From Onchidella celtica (Eukaryota > Mollusca > Gastropoda > Systellommatophora > Onchidiidae): DNA of 64,000 nucleotides. Each line of letters starts with the position of its first letter. Positions within the stretch are counted from its first letter, which is position 1. Positions 1 through 10,800 of the stretch are shown here, piece after piece. The notes under the pieces are model-generated. The model searched no databases. It had not been told where the DNA came from and saw only the letters and a program-made list of their open reading frames with translations. The stretch spans positions 20,852,792-20,916,791 of the forward strand of contig OZ007582.1 of assembly GCA_963931925.1 (NCBI GenBank). Reading direction: 5' to 3'. A program made the translations under genes and the position numbers.

Positions 1-295
1 CCCTCAGTCAATGACAACTTTGCAGGACTGATGGACATGACATAACAGGTCAATGAAAGTGTCGAGGCCCAGAATACCTGATATCATTGACCAAGTAATT
101 GCTACAGAAAAAAAAACAACACCTATCAGAGGAAACAATTTCACAACTCCACAGCAAGGTCAAGGTGAGTAGGCCTACCACATAAAAACAATAAAGCTCA
201 TTATTGTATAAACATCCGTATTTTGTGGTTGTTTTTTTTGTTTTTTTTTCAAATGTACAATGTACTATAGTTAGTTTTTATTTTTATTTTTTGGC

Positions 296-366
296 CTATT
301 GCAAAACGCTTTGAGATGCCCTTTTCGACATTTCAAGCGCTTTATAAATTTTTATTTTTATTATAT
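296..366 (+). mobile_element. Non-LTR retrotransposon 3' tail
   Basis: A run ending 'aagcgctttataaa' followed by an AT-rich T/ATT tail is the common 3' end of CR1/L2/RTE-like elements in invertebrates. The same kind of end occurs near 5,450, 37,950 and 41,840. Only the tail is visible. Confidence 0.45.
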
Positions 367-473
367 TATATATGAGTGAGGTATGAGAAAAAGGCATTGC
401 GCTGTGACTGCTGTGCACAGAGTTTAGGAACCGGCCTGGTGGTAATATAAGAACAGTAGCCTATACTGGGATG

Positions 474-690
474 TAGTATTGTGGCACTAGTGGCTAGGCT
501 GCCGGACATGAGATCGTGGGTCCGGGGTTCAAATCCTTACCGGGGCTGACGACGATGTATGGGACAGGCACTTGACGCGATTTTTCACACCCCTCTTTGG
601 TGTAAAAGTATTACCGATACAGTCGACTATGGATAAATGCGTGCTGCTTGGGAGCAGAGAAAAGCTCGAAAGTTCTGAGTGTAGCATACA
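474..690 (+). mobile_element. tRNA-derived SINE
   Basis: Contains an A-box-like stretch near 482-500 (gtggcactagtggctagg) and a consensus B box GGTTCAAATCC at 526-536, spaced as in a tRNA gene. The head does not fold into a clean cloverleaf and is followed by an unrelated body, as in SINEs. The 3' border is a guess. Confidence 0.6.
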
Positions 691-940
691 TCTTGAAATG
701 AACCAATTGCTTGATCCTGTCATGGAGTGATACGTGTGCATTATTATTATTATGTGTGGGTGTGTGTGCGTGCCTGAGTATAAATGGGGAGGGGATGTGC
801 GTGCAAAAAATGGCTGCTCCTTTGGATGTTGAGATGGATTTTGGAATGCTTTGGCCTGCCGGGGGAGATAAATATTGTAAAGGGCTTTTATCCTTATATT
901 GATATAATTAATACTTTTCTCTTTTACTACATTTTTGTAG

Positions 941-2490
941 ATGTACGGTAAGAACATCTTTCGCCTGCTAATGGATCAAGACCTTGATGTGTCAACTGAC
1001 AGTGAAGAGGAAACCGTTTTCATTACAGAAACCCCAGAACTGTCAGAAAGGGATCCTGATGATGAAGATGGGGAGCAGGAGCAGGAGGAGGGAGAGCCTA
1101 TGAGATAGAAGGAAGAAAACTCCCTCGCTGAGCTGGAACCAGCAAAAGATGTTGGTGCATCATCAGGGGACGTCATAATGGAGGGGAATGACAAAACAAA
1201 GTGGAGTAAAAACCCACCGGCAGTTACAAAAACCCCAGCCAGGAACTTATTCAGACTTCCACTGAACAAGGCCATCAACTGTTTATCCGTCCATTCCCCA
1301 GTTACTGCATTCCGTCTCTTCCTGACCAGAATGCTGATTTCCATCATAGTGAAATGCACAAACTTGGAAGGAAGAAGGAGCAAAGGTGCATAGTGGGTGG
1401 AGACCGATGAGACAGAAATTCAGGCGCTGATTGGATGTTTCATCAACCTCGGTGCCATGGGCCAAAACTTGATGCCAACAACACTGATATGGGACAAGGT
1501 ATATGGCAACAATTCTGGGCGATCCGTCATGGGAAGGAATCGTTTTCTGCAGTTGTCACAACATTTCCAATGTCATGACAAAGAAATAAGATAGGCTAGG
1601 AGGGCAAGAGTCATTTTTGCTCCATTCCGCGAAGTGTGGGACATTTTCAATTCAAACTTGAAACGGCATTACTTGCCAGGACCATGCATCACCATAGATG
1701 AACAGCTTGTGCCGTGGAGAGGGCGTTGTAAGTTTCTACAGTACATGCCTTCCAAAGCAGGAAAGCATGGCATTAAGATTTTCTAGTCAGCTGATGCGGA
1801 CACGTTTTATCCCTTAGAAGGCGAACCTTATCTTGGGAAGGAGGGCAGGGAAATGGGGAAAAATTTAGGCCAGAATATTGCAACAAGATTGTGTACACCC
1901 TTCTTTGGTTCAGGTAGAAACATGACATGTGACAATTTTTTCACTGACATGGAACTACCGGATTGTCTAGCAAAAAATGGAATGACACTAGTAGGCACTG
2001 GTAGGAGAAATAAAAGGTTTTTACTTCCCGAAATCCCAAACAAGAAAATCCAAAAGTATGATTCAATTTTCGGATTTCAGGAGAAAGCTTCTCTTGTTAG
2101 CTACAAGTCAGGCAGAAAGAAAAATGCAATACTTCTCAGCACCATGCATCACACATTATCGGTGGATGACAGCAGAAAGAAAATTCCTGGAAAGTTCCTG
2201 TCTCCTGCTACAACGCCACCAAAGCGGTGTTGATGTTACGGACCTAATGGCTGCTGCCCTGTCTACTTGGAGATCTACAAAATCTTGGCCAATGCGACTT
2301 TTCTACAATATGCTAGACGTGGCCAGCATTGCGCTTGTAATATTCAGGTGCAGCATGCCAGAGGACTCCACAGCCCATAAGGACTACCGTATCGTAGAGG
2401 GTTTCAAATATCGATTGCACAGGCTCTGGTTGAAGGTCATGTTCGACGTCGAATCCTCCAAGCAAATCTTTCAAAGTCCTTTCTATTGAG
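941..2490 (+). pseudogene. piggyBac-like transposase relic
   Basis: One frame runs from ATG 941 to about 2,190 with an acidic N-terminus and piggyBac landmarks: TIDEQLVPWRGR, FLQYMPSKAGKHGIKI, MTCDNFFTDMEL, LVGTGRRNKRF. It is broken by four in-frame TAG codons at 1,106, 1,391, 1,592 and 1,784. Around 2,190-2,225 the homology changes frame twice (YNATK in one frame, SGVDVTDLMAA in another) and continues to 2,489. The three catalytic Asp positions (DEQ, CDNF, GVDVTD) are present. Terminal repeats and TTAA duplications were not identified. Non-functional as a transposase. Confidence 0.85.
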
Positions 2491-2730
2491 GATCATGTTT
2501 TTGACTCGGCCAACAATTTTCCTGCCTCACTTATACTATATAAAGTGCTGGAGAGTGGAGTAAGGTATCAACTGATTATGTTTGTTGATTGGATACAAAA
2601 TGTATTCACAGTGCACTCTGAAATCCTGAGTGGTCAGTTGGTTTGATGTTGATTGTGCATAATGGTCTTAATATTGGGTTAAAAAATATTATCAAAAAAA
2701 AAAAAAGAGATATCTCCATTATAATTAAAC

Positions 2731-2768
2731 ACACACACACGCAAGCACATGCGCGCGCACACACACAA
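2731..2768. repeat. CA-rich microsatellite
   Basis: Imperfect CA/CG dinucleotide run between the piggyBac relic and the Tigger element. Confidence 0.8.
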
Positions 2769-2832
2769 CACATCCCAATTTTAAAAAAAAGAAAACAATT
2801 ATAAAAAGACAGTTTGCCACTGCAACTATGTA

Positions 2833-3622
2833 CAGTGCACTCTCCCGATTACGACATCTCCGAATAACGACATTCTCCCGATAACGACATTGACCCCCGG
2901 TCCCGATTTTTTTACTATATGTTATTAGTAATAAAACTCTCTAAATAGCGACATACTTTTTAGACCACTCTCCGGATAACGACATTGAGTTAGCAATAAT
3001 CGGCTGTGACTTTCCTAGATACAAAAATAAAAATAGCTAAAATATTGTTTCCGGTCAGTTTCATTTCATTCTCTGAGCCAATAAAAACACTTCTTTTCCG
3101 ACCAATGAAATGTCCTACCAGAGGCACCTCATAGCCAATGAGATCGCTTTGTTATCGGCCAATGAGATCGCTTTGTTATCGGCCAATGAAAACACACCTG
3201 TGTCTATTGTCGTCGGAACAAAAAGGGTGACGCGCATTAAATGAGTCAGTCATCACATCGCTGACCGCTGAATCGATTGTATTCACCCGAGAACAATAAC
3301 GCACCCCAAGATGTCGACAGCTGCTGTTAAAAAAAGAAAGATACTGACAATAGATGCCAAGCTGCAAATTCTGGCTGATGTGGACACAAAGACATTAACA
3401 AAACAACACACACAACACACACAACACACACACACACTTCGTGTATTTTACATGTTTGGAAAGTCCGATCACTGATCACCCACTATGGTTGGTACGTTAC
3501 ATTCTAAGGGTCTAACCACACCCCTTTTTCCGCCATCTTGAAAATCTCCGAATAACGACATGTTCCCGATAACGACATGCACCTCTGGTCCCGAGCCATG
3601 TCGTTATCGGGAGAGTGCACTG
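2833..3622 (+). mobile_element. Tigger/pogo-type DNA transposon, internally deleted
   Basis: Inverted ends of about 26 bp (CAGTGCACTCTCCCGATTACG at left and its complement at right with 1-2 changes), flanked by TA on both sides (2,831-2,832 and 3,623-3,624) as for Tc1/mariner-superfamily insertions. Sub-terminal 'gataacgacat' motifs repeat several times. Inside, ATG at 3,311 opens STAAVKKRKILTIDAKLQIL, the N-terminus of a pogo/CENP-B-like DNA-binding domain; it runs into a CA-rich stretch after about 32 codons and the rest of the transposase is missing. Confidence 0.8.
3060..3190. promoter_or_regulatory. CCAAT-box cluster and 24-bp tandem repeat inside Tigger element
   Basis: Five CCAAT motifs (near 3,077, 3,102, 3,135, 3,159 and 3,183), the last three carried by a 24-bp unit repeated from 3,134 and 3,158. 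Located 120-235 bp before the transposase ATG, so probably the element's own promoter. Confidence 0.45.
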
Positions 3623-3774
3623 TACATTTACAACATATTGTTTACATGTGCATGTAGTCGCAATGACAATAAACTGTCTTTTTAAAGTATTTTTTTTCTA
3701 CTCAGTTGCTATTAATAGTACATTGTATTAGGAACACACCACAGTAACACACCATGTGTGTCAGTAAAATGCTA

Positions 3775-3920
3775 TTGCATGTACTGTTATGTGGGGTAGT
3801 ATCAGACCCCACGACGTACGGAGAAGGTGAGATGAAAAAACGCTATGTAAATTGTGGGGTCGTGACAGACCCCTCAACGTACGGGAATGGTAGTAAAAAG
3901 GCGACGTACGGCGAGGGTTA
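3775..3920. repeat. Imperfect repeats with 'ACGTACGG' core
   Basis: Two related copies of a motif built as gtggggt...agacccc..cgtacgg..agg (near 3,790 and 3,858) plus a third shorter 'gacgtacggcgaggg' at about 3,901. GGGGT/ACCCC pairs could form small hairpins. Followed by a long C tract at 3,978-3,996. Origin unknown. Confidence 0.5.
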
Positions 3921-3996
3921 CATTATCTGGCCACATTGTGACCGGACAAAATTCAATAACATGAAAATGTATCTCTACCCCCCCCCCCCCCCCCCC

Positions 3997-4651
3997 CTCT
4001 CAGGAAAATAAAAAAGCCGACGGGCATTGCACTGTGGCGACGACAGGTCTGCTCCAGTTGTAACTGGGCTGCAATGACACTAAGGCAAATGTCCCAAATG
4101 GGATTCAAGAAGTCTACAAAATACAAAAAAAAAAAAAAAAAAACGAAACAATACAAATTGTTGCAGTGGGAATCATGCATTCGTAATGATGACTCTGTTC
4201 ACACCTGATGGCTAGCATGTGTCAAAGTGCATCAAACTGCAATCGTAATGTGATCATAGTGCAATCAGAAAGTACATCTTTAAAAACTTATTTAATGTAG
4301 GACTAACAGAATAACGTTAGAACAGAACTTTGTATTATTCATAATGTTATTGCAAGAAGATCAGAAATTTTAATGTTTATCATTATGGGAAAGGAACGAA
4401 AGGATGAAAAATGGTGCATAATGACCAAAAAATGCCAAACAAATCTATTTTCTTGCATGCAATTTGACTCAGTCTCTTGAGCAGTTACTTATGTCTAAAC
4501 AGTGTATTAGCTTATAAAAGTAATATTCTCCACCAGCATCGGAAACCAAAAACTGGAGTAACATAATATTATGTGCCCCAATCAAAAGAATCAAATATAA
4601 ACATTCAATCATTTCTGATACAAATAATTTGATCTGTAGGCCCTTACTGAT
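3997..4651. other. Region downstream of mucin-like gene, no feature seen
   Basis: AT-rich sequence with an A tract near 4,125-4,143. No coding pattern, splice pair or repeat signature recognised. Confidence 0.5.
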
Positions 4652-4657
4652 TTTATT
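4652..4657 (-). terminator. Candidate polyadenylation signal AATAAA
   Basis: AATAAA on the minus strand about 140 nt past the stop codon of the mucin-like gene. It is the first canonical hexamer downstream, so it would give a short 3' UTR. Confidence 0.5.
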
Positions 4658-4792
4658 GGTAAGGTTGTATATAACAGGAAATATGTTAATACAAGCACAT
4701 TATTGCCAACTTCAGATTGGATTCTGAAAAATATTTTTTTTAAAATGTAAAAGAAAATACACCAGCGACGGTAGTTCTGTTTCCATCACAGA

Positions 4793-4857
4793 CTATTGAC
4801 GAATTTCCATGTAATCTGGTTCAGGCTCATTGTAATAGCGAGGTAAGAATCTGCTAC
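4793..4857 (-). CDS. Exon 41: last coding exon, C-terminus and stop
   Basis: Acceptor tctgcag, then [20 protein letters not shown] and TAG at 4,793-4,795. The joined codon with exon 40 is Gly. Y-M-E-I near the C-terminus fits a YxxPhi endocytic motif or an SH2-binding site by pattern only. Confidence 0.8.
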
Positions 4858-7800
4858 CTGCAGACAACACAACAAACACAAGTGCTATGACATGCTCTGA
4901 CATGGATGATCAGATGTGAAGTGAGCAAATAGTATGATCGCTTTACTGTGCAACTAAATCCTTAATCTGCCCTTTACCACCCGCAGCTGTGTGAAACAAT
5001 CATCAAAACTGAACAACATAATCTTATAACCAAGAGATTTAGTACAGTGAAGTATTTCAATTTTGAAATTGTCGGTAGGTGATATTCTTTTTCATCAGTT
5101 TTAAAATTGCTAATCATTTGTATTCCTTTCATTCTCAGTTCATTTTATGATATCTGTTCCCATATCTCATTTCCACATTTTCTTTATTGGCTGCTGTAGG
5201 CATGGGTTTCAACAATCTGACTACAGAGAGTGAAGGTTCACAATTTTTATTGAGATGTCAAAAGTTGTGGCATACATCTCAGATTTGGAATACTCGGCGT
5301 CTTTGAGGGAGACTGAAAATTTTATGACTTTTAAACATTAGCCGAAGAGTCATCTTTTACACTGAGCATGCCTGTATATTGTGTGTGTGAGTATATGATT
5401 TAAATGTAAGTCGCTTAGAGCCTGGTTGTTAACGGAATAACGTGCTATATAAATGCTGTGTATTATTATTATCAGTACATTTGCAAGCGGTATGTCCGAA
5501 CATCTCACCTCTGTCACCTTGAACATCATGATAGTCTGACCTCAGTGAGAACCTTTCCACTTGCTGGTCAGGATAACCTTGCACAGGATGTTGTCTCAAA
5601 TATTGGTCTTTGAACGGAACTGAATTAAGATTGAATCAATGACAAGTGAGAAAATAGAATGGAATTCTGATTCAATTTGACATATAAAAGAAATTACCTA
5701 AAAATATGGAAACGTTTTGGAAAATAACCACACAATCTTAGAGGGCCACAATAGCTCTGTGTCTTGCAAACATCGCGAGGGTTGATCAGAAAGGAAATAA
5801 ATCAATCAAGGCTACTACTGCCATTTGATAATAAGCGGATTTATTCGTTTTAACAGTCACCAACTGTTTCAGATTATCTGAAAATATGATGAGATAAACT
5901 TCTGCCATGGCGAGTCTCCACAGACCCAGACTTGTAACAAAAATAATGACACCTTCACTCACTTCCTAACCGTACGTATCAGGGGTGATATCACCAACCT
6001 GGTCAGTTTCGATTTTAACCCACATGTATTAAAATGTTCTTATTCGTTCAGCTCATTCGCTTCGAATAAAACTGTGGCCTGTGGCCCCGTTTTAAATATT
6101 TACTTATCGCATACATTTCCCTGAGGAGATGAAAAGGGGAAAGATGAGGCAGAGGGGCTGATGACAAGAGTGGTATTCTGATTAAAGTAAAAGATGCTCG
6201 GGATGGGAGCTGCAGCAGTGAGCTTGAACTGGACAGTTTAAGAACATTATTTCAACTGAACAGACAGGGCCTTTTTTTTTACCTGCATTTTAGAGATTTT
6301 GGCCAACCAATATGAGCAACTCATTTTATTTTTTTTGCTAAAAATGTTCGGAACACAATAACATGAACGTCTTAGATGATTTATAGAAAGAGGACGACGT
6401 TAGAGATGTCTCAATGACAGTAAGGAGGGGAGGGAGAGAAAGAGAGAGAGAGAGAAAGAGAGAGAGAGACAGAGAGAGGCAAAGGTAGAGAGGGAGACGA
6501 AATGAAATCATACTACTGTCACTCATTTCTCTCCTCCGATCAGTCCTTAATTCCACCATCTCCATTGGCTTCTGTAGATCACCTTCACTTTGGAAATCTG
6601 CAAGTAAAATTCAGTTCTCTCTATGAGACAAGAACCATTTATAATAACGCACCCCGAGAGTCCGACTGATGCTGTCCATGGTACTAAAACAAAGGAAACA
6701 CGCATTTAAATTATAACCCTGAAGTTTATCATGTTTTATAATTATATCCCTTGATCAATCGCATCAGATATCAGATTAGAGACCTTCAGTGTTAAAATAT
6801 GGCAAGTTGTATAGTACATAACCCCTACTTAAAAGACAGTTAACTTTGTTTGTTGTTTTTTTCTTTTCATACCCTATTCATTGTACCCCTTTTTTTTTCA
6901 TTGCTCCTTACCTGGGGCTTTGTAACATATAGCTTTTCATCCCCATTTTCTTTCAGTCATACTTTCACTTCGTTCCAAATCCTGATGACATCTCACACCC
7001 AATCATCAGTGCAGTTAATGCAAACTCATAGATATTATAAGTTGGTTTTCTTTTTGCGCCTGATGACATCAAAGGTAAGCCTAGTTGACTGCGACATATT
7101 CCTTTAAGTCATGAGTAATGATGGGAGTTATGCTACTGTGCCCTCCCCCCCCCCCCAACCACACACACCCAAACTCCCCCGCTTTCACTAGGCTTATCAT
7201 TTGACATGCAGTAATAAACTATGGGTAGATCTATGTTTTTGGATTATCACTGCATTGGGCATTAATTGCACCTCAACACGCAGGTAATTGAAACTGTTTT
7301 GATGGTTCAAGAACTTTATGGCTTAGAATGATAATCTCATAATTTCACTAATCATCACTTAGAAATCATGGATATTTTCTGGACTGTTCTAGTAAGGTCC
7401 ATCCACAGTTGTGTAATGTCACCCTGATGTCTGCAACCTAAGTGACGAATACTAACGGTACTGGATCTGCCTAATGGAAAGCACCAATCCTGAGTAGCAA
7501 CCAAGATTTTGGGGAAAACCCAACGACTTGAATGTAGGTCAGCCATCAAATAGAGTGGTGAGTGGAGAAGGTGAGGCAAACAACTGGCCATGAGTAAAGC
7601 TCAGACTACTCATATCAACTGACTAGTACGAAATGCAATGTTTTCTCACTTAAGAGCAAGGTTAAGGTCACAGAATTTGGGAATTTTTGGTAAAGTTGGT
7701 GAAGCCTATTGAAACAGTCAGTGAAAACAAGTCTTGGAAACTTTCAAGTGATTATACTAATAGCTTATTCCTTGTTTTGACACTGTTCTCTTCCAGTCCT

Positions 7801-10800
7801 GTGTTTAGAATGTGCATATCAAAAAAAAAAAAAAAATATAGTCTTAGAGTTAAGATGGAAGACACTATGAGACATAATTATCTTACTTGGTTTCCAAAGC
7901 CAGCTTCCCTTGCCACTATTACCAACTGCTTGACTAAAGCCAGCATTGTCTAGACCTTCCTTCTCACTTTTCTTCTTTCCTCTGAAATCAAACAAAAGTA
8001 AGGCCAGATGTTGAATAAACCTATTCACAAGTTTTACATACATTATTTGTAAGTTATGTTGAAATTCTGCAGGTTGAACTATGTGCTCCACTAACTGCTA
8101 ATGCCATCATGCTGCATTTCTCTCCAATTTTTTTTGGGGGGGGGGGGGGGGGGGGCGCGGAGGGTTAAATATATACCAGTGTATATTTCTTACGGGTGCA
8201 GATAGGCTTTACTTCTGTTTCCATAATCATACAGCGACAGCTAAAGTATCTTAGACTGAATCAAAACGCCAATTAATGGCAAACATTGTAATTTTGAAAA
8301 TGAAATAATAACATGATAATTTCCATAACACTTTTAACACACATTTCCAATAAAATATCTTGTGTGTGTAAACAATTTTCCATATTCTTTTTTTTGGTGT
8401 TTTTAGATCAGATAAGCTGCACGTTGACACACACATTACACACATGAGTTTATATCTGAGAACATTTCTGACATTACCTATTAATTGTTGCTTCACAGAT
8501 TTGAGTAATTAGCACCTCCCCGCCCGCCTCCCCGGCCCCGAAAAAAAAATCCCTCACCCTTTAGAGAGTTTTCCATTCCCTGGCATGTCCTGAATAGATG
8601 TCTTTGGGCCACCTTTCTTTTGTTTCCTGGTCCAATAGTAGACAGAAACGGCTACAACTGTTGTCAGTATCAGGAAAGCAGGTAGACTCACACCCAGTCC
8701 AATGGCTAAATAACTGTCATCTTTGTACATGGAAATAGAGAAAATCACACCATCCTCTCAGAATGCCATGTTGTCAGTCCGCAAGCAGTGCACAAAAGAC
8801 AGTAGAAACGAATTCACTTCTCTTTTAGTCCAATGATGCCTTGAGAGTTCAGATGTACTTTACCAAAAACATACACTTCACTATTTAGACAAACTTGGTG
8901 ATAGTAAAAATATTACACTGATAGAAATAACAGAAATAATTATTGCACTTTTGAAATTCATTGATTACAATTGTTCTTGTGCTACTATATCAAATAAATG
9001 TGATGGCAATTTTGAGAAAGACACACAAAAACAGATGTTACTAATTCCTCAGATGTGTAACAGTAATTTTAATGCAGCATAGCAATCAACGAGTCTTTAA
9101 TACTTTGTCAAACAGATATCACTATAATTCTTGTGCACAAAAAACTGTTCAACAACATTGTTATCGATCAGACAACTGATACGGTTAACACAGACAATAA
9201 AGACTGTTCTTTAATCAATACATGCAGTATGTCAGAACTGGCTGGTGACTGTTCTGCCTACACATATTTCAACATAATCGTGCAGAGCCTGGTATTTATT
9301 ATCATTATGCTGTTTGTATGCTATAAAATATGCAAAATAACAGTGAAGAACACTGTACTGTCCTGTGTGGACAGAGGGTGACTGCTCTAGGTATTTTATC
9401 AAAGAGAACACCGCTCCAGATAACGGTCATTAACAATCAAACAATTTGATATAGTCGATAGTGAACAATTTAAACTTCGAGGAAATATAATTGACAGTAT
9501 CACGAGGCAATTTCATATCTACTTTATTTGCCGAAAACATCATTAATTGGTTATTGCACTGTTCATACATACCCTTGGTTGAAGCCCTGAAAGATTGGAA
9601 ATTGTTAAAAAAGAAAAGTCACAAAAATGTTCATGATTTCTTCTGCTGAGCTATGAAATGTACAATGAATGGAAAGAAGAAATTCTCAAGATATATTGTG
9701 GATGAAATACTGATCCTATATCTAGCAGTAATCGAACAGAAAGTATGAAAAATGTAAAACTAATGAGATTTAAAATGCAAATATTACTATGAGATCAATC
9801 CATATCCAAACTTATAAATGATACAGGCCAAAGTAAAAGATGATTTCATCTGAGGTTCTACATCACTCACATTGAAACCTGATAATATATCATGAATAGG
9901 AGACAGTTACAGTTGCTACAACATAATAATGCCAATAACAATTCATGTTAAAGCTGACAAGAATTCGACATGAGACGCTGCATTAAGAAAATAGGGGCAC
10001 TGGGATATCTTGTGTTTTCGCCTTAAGAAAGATACAACTTAACAATGGAAATTTCGTGAAAATATGCAACTGTCGGGGAAAAGAATTCAAAATTCTTCTA
10101 AGGCTGATCCTAAAATTTAAAAAAACAACCCAGAAATGTCTATGAGAGATGATAAAATCAAAAGCATTACATTTCTTGAATAACACCTGGCACTGTACAT
10201 ACCTGCAAATGGCTACCCCGCCCTCCTCAATGCAATCACCAGAGCACCCCTTTAGTTTCAGTTTTATTGTACAAGGACTTCCATCACTTCTTGTAACTGC
10301 ACACAAAACAAATACCGTGGGCAAAATTTATTGATGCTGTGACAACAAATTTCCTGGCAAAAGGGTAATAAACGTACACTTATCTTAACTTATTCTTATC
10401 TTAAAAATTTATCCATGAGATTTAAAATGTGATGCCAACAGATGACAGAATATCATAAGCTACCAGACCACTGAACAAAATCTTGCTACTCTCTAAAAGC
10501 TGCAAAAAAATCCATTCCCAGAGCTTTTACTTCGTGATTTAAAAAAAAAGATTTGGGTGGGGGGGTGGGGGGGTGGGGGGTCCCATTGCTGGTTTTTTTC
10601 TTTTGTCATGGTGCTTTTCTGTATTAGAAATGTATTAGAAGTTAAATTTTAATGTTGGATATTATGCTGCACGTCTCAGTTGCTTCAAGCCAATAGAGGA
10701 TAGATGCGGTGCATGAAGTTGAGACATCAGAGACCAATAGTGTAGTTCCTCAAATGTATGCTATTGGCCATACGGTCCATTTTTCACCGGGTGCACAATT

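Noticed and set aside
526-536. Functional tRNA gene suggested by the B box
   Set aside because: No proper acceptor or anticodon stem can be paired, and the sequence continues as a SINE body.
6338-6565. Reading exon 39 on through the CT repeat to a later stop
   Set aside because: It would end the protein in low-complexity Leu-Ser sequence and leave the well-formed exons 40 and 41 unused.
6650-6685. Possible 31-nt exon after a ttttag acceptor on the minus strand
   Set aside because: The donor (gtgcgt) is weak and the exit phase does not fit exon 39; a 20-nt version fits the phase but has a poor donor.
9133-9381. 82-codon plus-strand frame with a hydrophobic segment
   Set aside because: No homology pattern, overlaps an intron of the gene on the other strand, and AT-rich sequence gives such segments by chance.
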